From the NCBI RefSeq assembly GCF_001571145.1, contig NZ_BCTF01000004.1:62001-126000 (forward strand): a DNA stretch of 64,000 bases. Direction: 5' to 3'. A program made the translations under genes and the position numbers. The DNA is from Hydrogenophaga flava NBRC 102514. Its GTDB lineage: Bacteria > Pseudomonadota > Gammaproteobacteria > Burkholderiales > Burkholderiaceae_C. Position 1 is the first letter of the stretch. Each line of letters begins with the position of its first letter. The notes beneath the pieces were generated by a model. It made no database searches, was not told the origin of the DNA, and saw nothing but the letters and a program-made list of their open reading frames with translations. Positions 1 to 9,619 of the stretch are shown one piece after another.

Positions 1-1136
1 CCTCCGCCGCCAACAACCCGCTGCTGGTCCTGCTGGACTTCGTGGCGAGTCCGCTGCTGCTGTTCGGCGCCGATGGCCACGTGGTGTTCACCAACCAGGC
101 GGCCAAGGCCATGCGCTGCCGCCCCCACCTGCTGTTGGGCAGCGACCCGCAGGTCAAAGCGCTGGTGCGCGACGTGGCGGCCGGACGCACACCACCCAGC
201 CTGGAACTGCGGGTGGAGGCCCTGTCGGACGACGGCATCGCGCGGCTGGTCTGCCGCAGCGCCCCCCGCCCCGTGGCCGGTCTGGTGCCGGTGTCGGTGG
301 CGGTGGCCGAGGTGGATGCGCTCGACGCTTCTCCCGTCGCAGCGGCGGAGGTCGACCAGCGCCTGTCGCTGCAGCAGATCATGGAGCTGCTCAAGGCAGA
401 GCTGCTGCCCCCCATCCAGAAGGTCACGGGCCTGCTCGAACCCTCATCGAACCCGGTGCTGGCGCAGTCGGTCCGCGACCTGCAGGAGCGGCTGGAGCGC
501 ATGGCGGACCTGGTCAACGTGTTCGGAGAAGACGTACTCATCGGGGAAGACCGGATGCTGCTGCCCGAGCTGGTGCGCAGCACTGCGCAGGAGCTCGCGC
601 CGCTGACCGACCCGCAGGGCGTGTCCTTTGTGATCGAAGGCGACCGCAACGACCTGCCGCCGGTGTACGGCAGCCGGCGGCTGATGCGCCGGGCGCTGTA
701 CGAATGCCTGCACAACGCGGTGACCCAGGCCCGCCAGGGGGTTCAGAGCAGGGAGTCGGTGGCCATCTGCATCGGCTTCCGGCCGTCCGGCAACCACCTG
801 CTGATGAACATCCACCACCTGGGCGTGCTCTCGGCCGCCGCGCTGTCGCGACACGCCGCGGCCATCTTCCGTCCCGTGGTCGACCCGAAGGGCACCGGAG
901 GCGGCGACACCGACGCCCTGCTCATCGGCCTGCCCCTGACCCAGCGCATCCTGCAGCTGCACGGCGGCCGGCTTCGCATCGAGCAGGACAGCGCCGACGG
1001 GCTGCAGGTGATGTTGGAACTGCCCACCGGCGCACCGATGCGCAACACACACCACCTCGACATGCTGCAGGCCCAGATCTACGCCGAAGACCTGTCGAAA
1101 CTCATGGCCCGCACCCGCCGAAGGAGCCCCGCATGA
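1..1136 (+). CDS. PAS / HATPase sensor protein, 5'-truncated, no visible H-box histidine
   Basis: The reading frame is open to the window edge, so the true N-terminus lies upstream; a GTG at 42 is probably internal. The N-terminal part (ASPLLLFGADGHVVFTN) resembles a PAS fold. The C-terminal part resembles a histidine-kinase ATPase domain, with an N-box-like stretch (LYECLHNAVTQA) and a terminal LHGGRLRIEQ segment. Where a phospho-acceptor helix should be, the sequence reads LLKAELLPPIQKVTGLLE and has no histidine, so autophosphorylation at a classical H-box is unlikely. It overlaps the downstream receiver gene by ATGA, so the two are translationally coupled. Role inferred: signal input partner of the adjacent receiver and kinase. 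Confidence 0.75.
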   Translation, partial: SAANNPLLVLLDFVASPLLLFGADGHVVFTNQAAKAMRCRPHLLLGSDPQVKALVRDVAAGRTPPSLELRVEALSDDGIARLVCRSAPRPVAGLVPVSVAVAEVDALDASPVAAAEVDQRLSLQQIMELLKAELLPPIQKVTGLLEPSSNPVLAQSVRDLQERLERMADLVNVFGEDVLIGEDRMLLPELVRSTAQELAPLTDPQGVSFVIEGDRNDLPPVYGSRRLMRRALYECLHNAVTQARQGVQSRESVAICIGFRPSGNHLLMNIHHLGVLSAAALSRHAAAIFRPVVDPKGTGGGDTDALLIGLPLTQRILQLHGGRLRIEQDSADGLQVMLELPTGAPMRNTHHLDMLQAQIYAEDLSKLMARTRRRSPA

Positions 1137-1516
1137 CCGCCCGCATCCTCATCGTCGACGACCAGCCCGACATCCGCAAACTGATCCGGCTCACGCTGCA
1201 GCACCTGGACGACGCCGAAGTCCATGAGGCCGACAACGGCGGCGACGGCTGGCGTCTGGCGCAGGACATCCGGCCCGACCTCATGCTGCTGGATGTGATG
1301 ATGCCCGGCGAGCTCGACGGCTACCAGGTGTGTGCCAAGGTCAAGAGCGACCCGGTGCTGGCAGGCCAGACCAAGGTCATCCTGCTGACCGCGCGCGCCC
1401 AGGCGGAAGACCAGGAACAGGGCCGCAAGGCCGGCAGCGATGCCTACCTGACCAAGGCGTTCAGCCCGCTCAAGCTGCTCGACCTGGTGGACGACATGCT
1501 GGGCCGCACGGTCTGA
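1133..1516 (+). CDS. Single-domain response regulator (CheY-like receiver)
   Basis: 127 residues that form only a receiver domain. The acidic pair follows the first strand (ILIVDDQPD), the phospho-acceptor Asp sits in LMLLDVMMPGELDGYQV, the Thr in VILLTARAQ, and the conserved Lys in the segment AYLTKAFSP. There is no DNA-binding or enzymatic output domain, so it probably passes phosphate or a conformational signal to another protein. The start overlaps the stop of the preceding sensor gene, and the large histidine kinase begins about 30 bases downstream. The three genes therefore probably form one signalling unit. The target process cannot be told from the sequence. Confidence 0.93.
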   Translation: MTARILIVDDQPDIRKLIRLTLQHLDDAEVHEADNGGDGWRLAQDIRPDLMLLDVMMPGELDGYQVCAKVKSDPVLAGQTKVILLTARAQAEDQEQGRKAGSDAYLTKAFSPLKLLDLVDDMLGRTV

Positions 1517-1545
1517 CTCCCGCAACGGTGGTCGTCGGATTTCCG

Positions 1546-4161
1546 ATGAAATCGATACCCGAACTGTTCCGCCATTGGGTGGCCATGCGCTCGCTGCGCA
1601 CGCAGCTGATGACCATCGCCATCGGCCTGTGCCTGACCGCCATGGCCATCACCGTGCCGCTGTCGCTCTCCAGCGTCCAGCAGCAGACCGAACGGGAGAG
1701 CATCCAGTGGGCGCAGGCGCTGGCCAGGATGGCAGCACACGCCGCCAGCGTGCCGCTGGCGGACAACGATTTCGGCGCCCTGGACGAGGCCTTGCAGGAG
1801 GTGGTGGCCCTGCCCGGCATGCAGGCGGTCCGTGTGATGCGCCCCGGCGGGTACGAGGCCATGCGGGTGGAGCAGCGCGCGGGCGGCGACATCGTGTCTA
1901 TCCGGCCCCAAAGTGGTCTGGCCCTGCCGGTACCGGCCCGTGGTCATGCGCTGTCCGGGGAGCGCCTGCACGCGGTGGCCAGCCTGCTGACCGCCAACCG
2001 CGGCGGCGAGGGTCAGGCGGTGGACTATCCCCAGTTCGTCCGCGAAGGCTGGGTCGAGGTGGAGTTCAGCTTCGCGGCCCGCATGGCCGCCGCGCGCAAG
2101 AACTGGGTAATCACCTCGACCGGTATCCTCATCCTCGGGCTGCTGGCACTGGCCGCTTTCGCCCTGTTCCTGCGGCGCACGGTCCAGCCCATCCGCGCCC
2201 TGGCGGCCTACGCCAGCACCATGGCCGAGTCGCCCGGCGACACCTTGCAGCTGCGCTGGGGCAGCCAGGAGGTGCGCGAACTCGGCCGCGCGCTGAACTG
2301 GTCCTCGCAGGAGCTGGCCCGCCGGATGGCCGAAACCCGCCAGCGCCTCACGCGCATGAAGGCGGTGCTGGACACCGCCGCCGATGCCATCGTCGGCATC
2401 GGATCCGACGGGCAGATCGTCGGCGCGAACCCGGCCGCCGAGCGCATGTTCGGATCGGACGAGAAGGACCTGATCGGGCGTCCGCTGGCCGAGGTGCTGC
2501 CGGGCATGGACGCCGACCGGCTGCGCCAGACCATGACCGACGGCATGCTCATCCACAGCACGCAGAGCCGCATCGGCCGGGTCGAGATGGAGGCCGTGCG
2601 CCACGGCGGCACCTCATTCCCGGTGGAGGTGCTGCTGGGCGAAATCTCGGGTGACCCGGAGATCCGCTACACCTGTATCGTGCGCGACCTCACCGACATG
2701 AAGCTGGCCGAGGAGTACCTGACGCTGTACGGTCGCGTGCTCGACTGCACCCCCAACGGCATCTCGGTCAGCGACGCCCGCCGCTACCCGCAGCCCATCG
2801 TGCACATCAACCCGGCGTACACCCGCATCACCGGATACACACCCCACGAGGTGCTCGGACGGGATGCCAGCCTGCTGGAAGGGCCACTGACCGACCCGGA
2901 CGATCTCGCCCTGCTCGCACGAACGGTGCAGAACGGCGCCGAGGTGAAGGTCACGCTGCGCAACTACCGCAAGGACGGCAGCGTGTTCCACAACAAGCTC
3001 TCGGTGTCTCCCGTGCGAGACGGCAAAGGCGAGATCACGCACTACATCAACGTGATCGAGGACGTCACCGCCCAGGTCGAGGTCAAGCAGCGGCTGATCG
3101 AGCGCACCGCGCGGCTGAACGCCACCTTCGACCTCAGCCCCGACGGCTTCGCGGTGTTCGATGCCCGGGGCGAGCTCATCACCAGCAACCCCGCGTTGCG
3201 CGCCATGGTGGGCGAGGTGTCTTCCTGGATGCCCCTGTCCAGCTTCGACGATTGGATGCGGCAGCTGTGCGAAGACACCGAGCGCTACGGGCCGGTGGCC
3301 AGCGATGCAGGCAACGGCTCACGGCACACCCTGGTGCTGGCGCGTCCGTCCCGCAAGGTGCTGGAGCGCGAGGTCCGGCGACACCTCGGCGGCAGCGGCG
3401 AGACCTTCGTGTACTTCCGGGACGTGACCCACCAGTTCGAGGTCGACCGCATGAAGAGCGAGTTCCTCGCCACGGCGGCGCACGAGCTGCGCACACCGCT
3501 GGCCAGCATCCTGGGGTTCACCGAACTGATGATCCACCGCCGGTACAGCGAAGAAAAGCAGAAGGACCTGCTGCAGACCGTGCACCGGCAGGGCACGCTG
3601 CTGAACAACCTGATCCAGGAGCTGCTGGACCTCTCGCGCATCGAGGCGCGTCAGGGCAAGGACTTCCGCATCGTCTCCACGCCGCTGTCCACCATCGTGA
3701 ACGCCGCCCTGGACGGCATCGCGCACCAGGAGCTGGGCCGGCAGATCACGGTGGACCCGCTCCCGGAGGTGCAGGTGATGGCCGATGCCAGCAAGATCGA
3801 ACAGGCGCTGACGAACCTGCTGAGCAACGCGTTCAAGTACTCGCCCGCCGGTGGCGAGGTGTCGCTGAAGGTCCAGCTGAGCGGGCGCGAGGGCGAAGAA
3901 GCCGTGGTGATCGAGGTGCGCGACCAGGGCATCGGCATGACCCCCGCACAACTGGCCCGCGCCTTCGAGCGCTTCTACCGCGCCGACACCTCCGGCAACA
4001 TCCCGGGCACCGGGCTGGGACTGAACCTGGTCAAGGAAATTGTCGAGATCCATGGCGGGACCATCGAGCTGGCCAGCGAACCGGGCGCGGGCACCACGGC
4101 CCGCATGCGGCTGCGGCGCGCCCCGTCGATCGTTCCAGCCGACGAACCCGCCACAGCCTGA
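1546..4161 (+). CDS. Membrane multi-PAS sensor histidine kinase
   Basis: 871 residues. A membrane segment at about 21-41 and another at about 188-210 frame a periplasmic sensor region. A HAMP linker, two clear PAS/PAC modules (about 270-395 and 396-525) and a weaker PAS-like region follow. The HisKA H-box is FLATAAHELRTPLASI, with the phospho-acceptor His near residue 646. The ATPase carries the N-box NLLSNAFKYSPAG and the G-box GTGLGLNLVKEIVEIHGG. The reading frame extends upstream through the receiver gene in another frame; the ATG at 1546 is chosen because the protein then begins just before the first membrane helix. A GTG at 1528 is the alternative. Likely donor for the stand-alone receiver upstream. 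Confidence 0.9.
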   Translation: MKSIPELFRHWVAMRSLRTQLMTIAIGLCLTAMAITVPLSLSSVQQQTERESIQWAQALARMAAHAASVPLADNDFGALDEALQEVVALPGMQAVRVMRPGGYEAMRVEQRAGGDIVSIRPQSGLALPVPARGHALSGERLHAVASLLTANRGGEGQAVDYPQFVREGWVEVEFSFAARMAAARKNWVITSTGILILGLLALAAFALFLRRTVQPIRALAAYASTMAESPGDTLQLRWGSQEVRELGRALNWSSQELARRMAETRQRLTRMKAVLDTAADAIVGIGSDGQIVGANPAAERMFGSDEKDLIGRPLAEVLPGMDADRLRQTMTDGMLIHSTQSRIGRVEMEAVRHGGTSFPVEVLLGEISGDPEIRYTCIVRDLTDMKLAEEYLTLYGRVLDCTPNGISVSDARRYPQPIVHINPAYTRITGYTPHEVLGRDASLLEGPLTDPDDLALLARTVQNGAEVKVTLRNYRKDGSVFHNKLSVSPVRDGKGEITHYINVIEDVTAQVEVKQRLIERTARLNATFDLSPDGFAVFDARGELITSNPALRAMVGEVSSWMPLSSFDDWMRQLCEDTERYGPVASDAGNGSRHTLVLARPSRKVLEREVRRHLGGSGETFVYFRDVTHQFEVDRMKSEFLATAAHELRTPLASILGFTELMIHRRYSEEKQKDLLQTVHRQGTLLNNLIQELLDLSRIEARQGKDFRIVSTPLSTIVNAALDGIAHQELGRQITVDPLPEVQVMADASKIEQALTNLLSNAFKYSPAGGEVSLKVQLSGREGEEAVVIEVRDQGIGMTPAQLARAFERFYRADTSGNIPGTGLGLNLVKEIVEIHGGTIELASEPGAGTTARMRLRRAPSIVPADEPATA

Positions 4162-4172
4162 CCCAACCGGAG

Positions 4173-5393
4173 TCAGCCGGGCAGGAACAGCGACTGCAGG
4201 TCGCTCAGGAAATCGAAGCCGCGCGTGGTGGGTGCCACCCACACACCGTCCTGCGCCAGCCAGCCCTTGGCAAGCCCTTCGCGCAGCGCGCCATCGATGG
4301 CGGACAGCGGCAGGCCGGTGCGGGCGCTGAAGTCGGTCAGGCTGAAGCCCTCGCGCAGTCGCAGCGCGTTGAGCATGTACTCGAACGGCAGGTCGCGCCG
4401 AGCGACTTCCTCCACGCCCACCACCGCATCGCCTGCTATGGCCTTGTCCATGTACAGCCGCGGCTCGCGCGCCCGCACCTGGCGCACCACGCGGTGTGCA
4501 AAACTCAGCTTGCTGTGTGCGCCCGCGCCGATGCCCAGGTAGTCGCCGAACTGCCAGTAGTTCTGGTTGTGCCGGCTGCGGTGACCGCGCCGCGCATAGG
4601 CCGAGACCTCGTAGCGCTCCAGCCCGGCCTCACCGGTCAGCTCGGTGATGCGGTCGAGCATCGCGTAGGCGTCGTCGTCCTCGGGCACCACCGGCGGGAA
4701 CTTGGCGAACACCGTGTTGGGCTCGATGGTCAGGTGGTAGATCGAGATGTGCGGCGGGTTGAAACCGAGCGCGGTGCGTATGTCGATCTCGCACTGCGCC
4801 AGGGTCTGGCCGGGCAGCGCGTACATGATGTCCAGGTTGAAGGTGTCGAACGCGCCAGCCGCCTCCTCCACCGCCGCCAGCGCCTGCGCCCGGTCGTGCA
4901 CCCGGCCCAGCGCCTTCAGGTGCGCGTCGTGGAAGCTCTGCACACCGATGGACAGGCGCGTGACGCCGGCCTGGCGGAAGGCCCGGAAGCGGTCCTTCTC
5001 AAACGTACCGGGGTTGGCCTCGAGCGTGATCTCGGCATCGGCGTCCAGCCGCGTCAGCGCCCGCACGTCGCCCAGCAGGCGGTCGATCGCCTCGGGCGAG
5101 AACAGGCTGGGCGTGCCGCCGCCGATGAACACGGTGTGGATGGGGCGTCCCCAGATCAGCGGCAGCGCCGCCTGCAGGTCGGCCCGCAGCGCGTCCAGGT
5201 ACGGCTGCTCGGGCAGCGCCTGGCCCGGTGCCGAGGTCGCACTCCACTCATGCGAATTGAAATCGCAGTACGGGCACTTCTTCAGGCACCAGGGCAGGTG
5301 GATGTAGAGCGACAGCGGCGGCAGCCCCTGCAGCTGCAGCGTGCCGGGGCGCATCCAGTGGCGTATGTCGCTCCAGTGTGCCGATTCGCTCAT
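4173..5393 (-). CDS. hemW: Radical SAM heme chaperone HemW (HemN-like)
   Basis: 406 residues. The radical-SAM cluster motif CLKKCPYC is at residues 36-43 (Cys36, Cys40, Cys43), followed by the IGGGTPSL glycine motif and VQSFHDAHLKALGR. HemW proteins deliver heme to respiratory enzymes and are often misannotated as oxygen-independent coproporphyrinogen oxidase. The CxxxCxxC motif without the extra HemN cysteine favours HemW. It is the last gene of a minus-strand operon after rdgB, with a 4-base ATGA overlap, and converges on the histidine kinase 11 bases away. Heme delivery fits the large oxidase locus elsewhere in the window, although that link is only inference. Confidence 0.93.
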   Translation of the reverse strand: MSESAHWSDIRHWMRPGTLQLQGLPPLSLYIHLPWCLKKCPYCDFNSHEWSATSAPGQALPEQPYLDALRADLQAALPLIWGRPIHTVFIGGGTPSLFSPEAIDRLLGDVRALTRLDADAEITLEANPGTFEKDRFRAFRQAGVTRLSIGVQSFHDAHLKALGRVHDRAQALAAVEEAAGAFDTFNLDIMYALPGQTLAQCEIDIRTALGFNPPHISIYHLTIEPNTVFAKFPPVVPEDDDAYAMLDRITELTGEAGLERYEVSAYARRGHRSRHNQNYWQFGDYLGIGAGAHSKLSFAHRVVRQVRAREPRLYMDKAIAGDAVVGVEEVARRDLPFEYMLNALRLREGFSLTDFSARTGLPLSAIDGALREGLAKGWLAQDGVWVAPTTRGFDFLSDLQSLFLPG

Positions 5394-5998
5394 GACTGCG
5401 CGAACCAGCGGGTGCGCATGAGGTCAAGCATCTGCTGCGCCGCCTTGCCGCGGTGGCTGTTGGCGTTCTTCACCTCGGCCGGCAGCTGGGCAAAGGTCTT
5501 GCCGAACGGCGGCAGCAGCAGCACGGGATCGAAGCCGAAGCCCTGGTCACCGATGCGTTCCTGCGTGATCAGCCCCGCCGCGCGGCCCGTGGCCACCAGC
5601 GGTTCCGGATCGTCGGCGCTGCGCAGCGCCACCAATGTGCTCACCAGCGCCGCGCGGCGGTCGGTAATGCCCTGCATCTGCTCCAGCAGCGCGCGCACGT
5701 TGTTGTCGTCGCCCTTCTCGTAGCCGAATTGCGTGGCGTAGAACGCCGTGTCCACACCAGGCAAACCACCGAAGGCCTCGACGCACAGGCCGGCGTCGTC
5801 AGCCAGCGCCGGCAGGCCGCTCACCTGCGATGCGTGGCGCGCCTTGGCCAGCGCGTTCTCGATGAAGGTCCTGTGAGGCTCGGGTGCCTCGGGAATGCCC
5901 AGGTCGGCCTGGTGCACCAGTTCCACACCCAGCGGGGCGAACAGGGCCTGCAGCTCGGCCAGCTTGCCCTTGTTGTTCGATGCAAGAACCAGTTTCAT
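5390..5998 (-). CDS. rdgB: XTP/dITP pyrophosphatase (RdgB/HAM1 family)
   Basis: 202 residues, the usual family length. The N-terminal signature [12 protein letters not shown] and the catalytic region [14 protein letters not shown] with GVDTAFYA are present. The enzyme hydrolyses non-canonical purine nucleoside triphosphates (ITP, dITP, XTP) to monophosphates and so keeps deaminated purines out of DNA and RNA. It overlaps both neighbours (rph upstream, hemW downstream) by 4 bases in a tightly coupled minus-strand operon. Confidence 0.95.
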   Translation of the reverse strand: MKLVLASNNKGKLAELQALFAPLGVELVHQADLGIPEAPEPHRTFIENALAKARHASQVSGLPALADDAGLCVEAFGGLPGVDTAFYATQFGYEKGDDNNVRALLEQMQGITDRRAALVSTLVALRSADDPEPLVATGRAAGLITQERIGDQGFGFDPVLLLPPFGKTFAQLPAEVKNANSHRGKAAQQMLDLMRTRWFAQS

Positions 5999-6723
5999 TC
6001 GCCGAGCGACTTCTTCTGCGCCAAGATCAGCTCGCCAATGCCCTTGTCGGCCAGCGCCAGCAGCGCGTCCATTTCCTTGCGGGTGAAGGCCGCGCCCTCG
6101 GCCGTGCCCTGCACTTCGACATAGTGGCCAGCACCGGTCATCACCACGTTCATGTCGGTGTCGCAGGCGGAGTCTTCGACGTACTCCAGGTCCAGCAGCG
6201 GCTGGCCGTCCAGGATGCCGACCGAGATCGCGGCCACATGGTCCTTGATCGGCGAAGCGCTCAGCTTGCCCTCGGCGATCAGCTTGTTCACCGCGTCCTG
6301 CGCCGCCACAAAGGCGCCGGTGATGCTGGCGGTGCGCGTGCCACCGTCGGCCTGCAGGACGTCACAGTCCAGCGAAATCGTGCGCTCGCCCAGGGCCTTA
6401 AGATCGAACACCGCGCGCAGCGAACGGCCGATCAGGCGCTGGATCTCCTGCGTGCGCCCGCTCTGCTTGCCTTTGGCGGCCTCGCGGCTGCTGCGGGTGT
6501 GGGTGGCGCGCGGCAGCATGCCGTACTCGGCCGTCACCCAGCCCTCGCCGCTGCCCTTCTTGTGCGGCGGCACCTTTTCCTCCACCGACGCGGTGCACAG
6601 CACCTTGGTGTGGCCGAACTCGATCAGCACCGACCCTTCGGCGTGCATGGTGTAGCCGCGGGTGATGCGCACCGGGCGCAACGAATCGTTGGCCCGCTGA
6701 CCGGGCCGGCTGGAAATGCTCAT
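5995..6723 (-). CDS. rph: Ribonuclease PH
   Basis: 242 residues, full length for the family. It opens with the characteristic [15 protein letters not shown] segment and contains the conserved [18 protein letters not shown] region and the phosphate-site stretch [17 protein letters not shown]. RNase PH is a phosphorolytic 3'-5' exoribonuclease that trims tRNA 3' ends. It sits between the PP2C phosphatase (9-base gap) and rdgB (4-base overlap). The rph-rdgB-hemW order is common in betaproteobacteria. Confidence 0.96.
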   Translation of the reverse strand: MSISSRPGQRANDSLRPVRITRGYTMHAEGSVLIEFGHTKVLCTASVEEKVPPHKKGSGEGWVTAEYGMLPRATHTRSSREAAKGKQSGRTQEIQRLIGRSLRAVFDLKALGERTISLDCDVLQADGGTRTASITGAFVAAQDAVNKLIAEGKLSASPIKDHVAAISVGILDGQPLLDLEYVEDSACDTDMNVVMTGAGHYVEVQGTAEGAAFTRKEMDALLALADKGIGELILAQKKSLGE

Positions 6724-6732
6724 GGGAAAACC

Positions 6733-7632
6733 TCAGGAATTGCGTTCAGCGGTGCGCCGGATCGCTTCGTTGATCTCGGCGATCGAACGTTCGATCGCCT
6801 CGTCGTCCATGTCCTCGATCGTGGGATCGGGCACACCGGACTGGATGGTGGACGCAAAGACGCCCTCTTCGATCTCTTCGGTCGAAATGCGCGTGGTCTG
6901 GTACTCGTCCGGCGTCTCCCACTCCATCGCCAGCACCGTCACGTTGTCGCAGCGCGGACCGCCGCGCTTGAGCGCCATCTCGACCAGCTCGGGCACCGCC
7001 TGCTCCAGCGGCTGCGATGCCATTTCGGAGGCGATCTCGAAGTCCTTGACCGTGCCCCAGAGTCCGTCGGAACACAGCAGCACGCGGTCGCCCTGCTGCA
7101 GCTGCACAGGTCCGGACAAATCGAACACCGGCTTGGCCGGCGACCCCAGACACGTGAACAGGATGTTGCGGTTGATGTGCGAAGTGGCACGCCCCAGATG
7201 CGCCTGCTGCTCCATGTAGGAGTGGTCGCGGGTGCGCGTGAGCAGCTCGCCATTGCGCAGCAGGTACAGCCGCGAGTCGCCGCAGTGCACCCAGTGCATG
7301 GAGCCGCGCTCCATGACCGCAGCCACCAGCGTGGTGCGCGGCGTGTCCAGCATGCCTTTTTCAGCGGCGTAGCGGATGATCTGGTGGTGCGCCGCCATCA
7401 GTGCGCTGGAGAGAAACTCTGGCACTTCCCGAACCGTCGGGTTGGCGGCCTTCTGGAAGTAAGCCGACAGCGTCTGCAGTGCCAGCTGAGCGGCCATCGC
7501 GCCCTCCGGGTGCCCGCCCATGCCATCGGCCAGCACAAAGAGGCCGGACTCCCGCGTGTAGGCGTAGCCCATCCGGTCTTCGTTGCGCTCCCGACCACCC
7601 TGTCGGCTGATCTGGTAGACCGAAAACTTCAT
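6733..7632 (-). CDS. PP2C-family Ser/Thr protein phosphatase
   Basis: 299 residues. The metal-binding motifs of PP2C enzymes are present in order: GRERNEDRMG (Glu18, Asp19), LADGMGGHPEG (Asp36), VHCGDSRLYL, LLCSDGLWG and CDNVTVLAMEW. An acidic tail of about 60 residues follows the catalytic core and is longer than in minimal PP2C proteins. Its start codon overlaps the stop of the upstream Ser/Thr kinase by 4 bases, so the pair is presumably an opposing kinase/phosphatase module. No membrane segment is seen; the protein should be cytosolic. Substrates are unknown. Confidence 0.93.
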   Translation of the reverse strand: MKFSVYQISRQGGRERNEDRMGYAYTRESGLFVLADGMGGHPEGAMAAQLALQTLSAYFQKAANPTVREVPEFLSSALMAAHHQIIRYAAEKGMLDTPRTTLVAAVMERGSMHWVHCGDSRLYLLRNGELLTRTRDHSYMEQQAHLGRATSHINRNILFTCLGSPAKPVFDLSGPVQLQQGDRVLLCSDGLWGTVKDFEIASEMASQPLEQAVPELVEMALKRGGPRCDNVTVLAMEWETPDEYQTTRISTEEIEEGVFASTIQSGVPDPTIEDMDDEAIERSIAEINEAIRRTAERNS

Positions 7633-8636
7633 TTGAACTTGGTTCCGCCAGCGGTGGTCTTGCGGGTCGACTTCTTGTTGTCCGACACGATGTTGTCGAA
7701 CTGAAGGCGCATCTTCTCGGCCACCGTCAGCTTGGTATAGCTGCGCTCGGTCTCACGGCTGAGCTCTTTCTGCAAGGCAAACACCGACTGGGGGCGTGAG
7801 AGTGGATCGAGCGACATGCACCATTCGACCACCTCGATCAGGTTGTCGGAGTACACACCGCGCAGACGGGAGAGCGCCAGGGACAGGCGGTCCTTCTCCA
7901 GCCGCTGCGGCGCGTCGTTGGGCGGATAGCCCTGCATGCTGGCGTAGATGCAGGCGCCGATGGCATAGATGTCGGTCCACGGCCCCATGCTCGAATCACG
8001 GCGATACATCTCGGGTGCAGCGAAGCCGGGCGTGTACATCGGGCGGATGAAATTACCCTCTTTGCTCAGCACCTCGCGCGCAGCGCCAAAGTCGATCAGC
8101 ACAGCCCGGTTGTCGTCGGTGATGAAGATGTTGGCCGGCTTGATGTCGAGGTGCAGCATCTTGTGCTGGTGCACGATGCGCAGACCGCGCAGCACCTCGT
8201 CGTACAGCGAGCGGATGGTCGACTCGCGGAACACCTTCTGCTTTTTCAGCTCGCGTGCGGTGATGATGAACTCCTGCAGGGACGAGCCCTCCAGGTAGTT
8301 CATGACCATGTACACGGTCTCGTTTTCGCGGAAGAAGTTGAGCACGCTCACCACAGACTGGTGGGAAATCTGCGCCAGCGCGCGCCCCTCCTCAAAGAAA
8401 CTCTTGAGGCCCAGGCGGTACAGGGACAGCTTTTCGGGCTGGACTTGCGGCAACAGTTCGCCCGGCGCCCGGGTGGCGAGCGACGACGGCAGGTATTCCT
8501 TGACCGCCACCTGCTGACCTTCGGTGTCGACCGCCAGGTAAACGACGCCAAAACCGCCCGCCGCCAGCTTGCGAACGATCCGGTAACCACCGATCACCGT
8601 GTCCGGTGGCAAGGAAGCTGGTTTGACCTTTGACAT
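7629..8636 (-). CDS. Cytosolic Ser/Thr protein kinase (Hanks type)
   Basis: 335 residues from the ATG at 8636 (MSKVKPASLPP). The frame stays open 21 codons further upstream, but the kinase fold begins about residue 15. Motifs seen: glycine loop LAAGGFGVVYLAV, catalytic-pair Lys in VAVKEYLP (Lys46), HLDIKPANIF (HLD replacing HRD), LIDFGAAREV (DFG) and FAAPEMY (APE). There is no transmembrane segment or PASTA sensor domain, unlike PknB-type kinases. It is cotranscribed with the PP2C phosphatase and then rph-rdgB-hemW, and it is divergent from yicC across 61 bases. The upstream region shows no good Shine-Dalgarno sequence. Confidence 0.92.
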   Translation of the reverse strand: MSKVKPASLPPDTVIGGYRIVRKLAAGGFGVVYLAVDTEGQQVAVKEYLPSSLATRAPGELLPQVQPEKLSLYRLGLKSFFEEGRALAQISHQSVVSVLNFFRENETVYMVMNYLEGSSLQEFIITARELKKQKVFRESTIRSLYDEVLRGLRIVHQHKMLHLDIKPANIFITDDNRAVLIDFGAAREVLSKEGNFIRPMYTPGFAAPEMYRRDSSMGPWTDIYAIGACIYASMQGYPPNDAPQRLEKDRLSLALSRLRGVYSDNLIEVVEWCMSLDPLSRPQSVFALQKELSRETERSYTKLTVAEKMRLQFDNIVSDNKKSTRKTTAGGTKFK

Positions 8637-8697
8637 AATTCGGGAGGAGTCCGGAACGCCTCGTTGTGGACCATTCAACCGGATCGGACCCAGTCTC

Positions 8698-9615
8698 ATG
8701 GCAGTTTACAGCATGACCGGCTATGCCACGGCCCAGTACAGCGGGCCTGCGGATGAGGCCGGCCGCGACCCCCTGCCCGTGCTGGGCATGGAGATTCGAT
8801 CGGTCAACAGCCGCTTCCTGGACCTGACCTTCAAGATGTCCGATGAGCTGCGTGGCACCGAGCCCGCGCTGCGGGACTTGCTCGGCGCGCGCCTCAAGCG
8901 CGGCAAGGTCGAGGTCCGCGCGTGGATCGAAGGTCGCACGGAAGGTGGGCTGCGCACGCCCTCACCCGCCGAACTGCAGCGTCTGGTCGGTCTGCAGGAC
9001 AGCATCATCGCCTGGCATTCCAAAGCCGCCCCTCTGTCGGTCGCCGAGCTCATCCAGCTGACTTCCCGCCAGCAGGCACTGCCCAGCGGGCTGCACGACC
9101 ACCTGCTCACCTTGGCACAGACCGTGGTGGACAGCTTTGTGGGTGCGCGCGAACGCGAAGGCAAACGGCTGGCCGATATGCTGCTGGACCGCCTGAAGCA
9201 GTTGCGCCAGCTCGCCCGCGAGGCCCAGCCGCTGATCCCGGAACTGGTGGCCCAGCAGCGCCAGCGCTTCATCGACCGCTGGAACGAGGCGCTGGGCGCG
9301 GGCAACGCGGCCGGCACGCCGACCCTGTCCACCGACGCGGTGCAGGAACGTGCCCTGGCCGAGGCCACCGCCTTCGCCATACGCATCGACGTGGCCGAAG
9401 AACTGACCCGGCTGGACTCCCACCTGGTGGAGATCGAGCGGCTCATCAAGAAGGGCGGCGACGTGGGCAAACGCCTGGATTTCCTGATCCAGGAACTGCA
9501 CCGCGAAGCCAACACCCTCGGCTCCAAGTCCTCCAGCCTCGAACTCACCCGCATTTCGGTGGACATGAAGGTGCTGATCGAACAGATGCGTGAACAGGTC
9601 CAGAACCTGGAATGA
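8698..9615 (+). CDS. yicC: YicC-family endoribonuclease
   Basis: 305 residues from the ATG at 8698. It starts with the family hallmark MTGYA followed by [13 protein letters not shown] and ends with the C-terminal DUF1732 region containing [13 protein letters not shown]. YicC proteins are endoribonucleases that act on structured RNA; in E. coli the protein influences small-RNA decay. It stands immediately upstream of gmk with 4 bases between the genes, and gmk and rpoZ follow, so the three probably form one transcript divergent from the Ser/Thr kinase operon. Confidence 0.92.
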   Translation: MAVYSMTGYATAQYSGPADEAGRDPLPVLGMEIRSVNSRFLDLTFKMSDELRGTEPALRDLLGARLKRGKVEVRAWIEGRTEGGLRTPSPAELQRLVGLQDSIIAWHSKAAPLSVAELIQLTSRQQALPSGLHDHLLTLAQTVVDSFVGAREREGKRLADMLLDRLKQLRQLAREAQPLIPELVAQQRQRFIDRWNEALGAGNAAGTPTLSTDAVQERALAEATAFAIRIDVAEELTRLDSHLVEIERLIKKGGDVGKRLDFLIQELHREANTLGSKSSSLELTRISVDMKVLIEQMREQVQNLE

Positions 9616-9619
9616 ACTG

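Noticed and set aside
3252..5723. 823-codon plus-strand open frame crossing the histidine kinase and hemW
   Set aside because: It runs out of frame through the kinase and antisense to hemW and rdgB, both with clear family motifs. Long spurious frames are expected in G/C-rich DNA; the translation is Arg/Pro/Gly-rich with no domain.
8623..8639. TTGACC/TTGACA and CATAAT near the kinase-yicC divergence as a promoter
   Set aside because: The hexamers overlap or are only five bases apart; no pair has 16-18 base spacing, and they lie over the kinase start codon.
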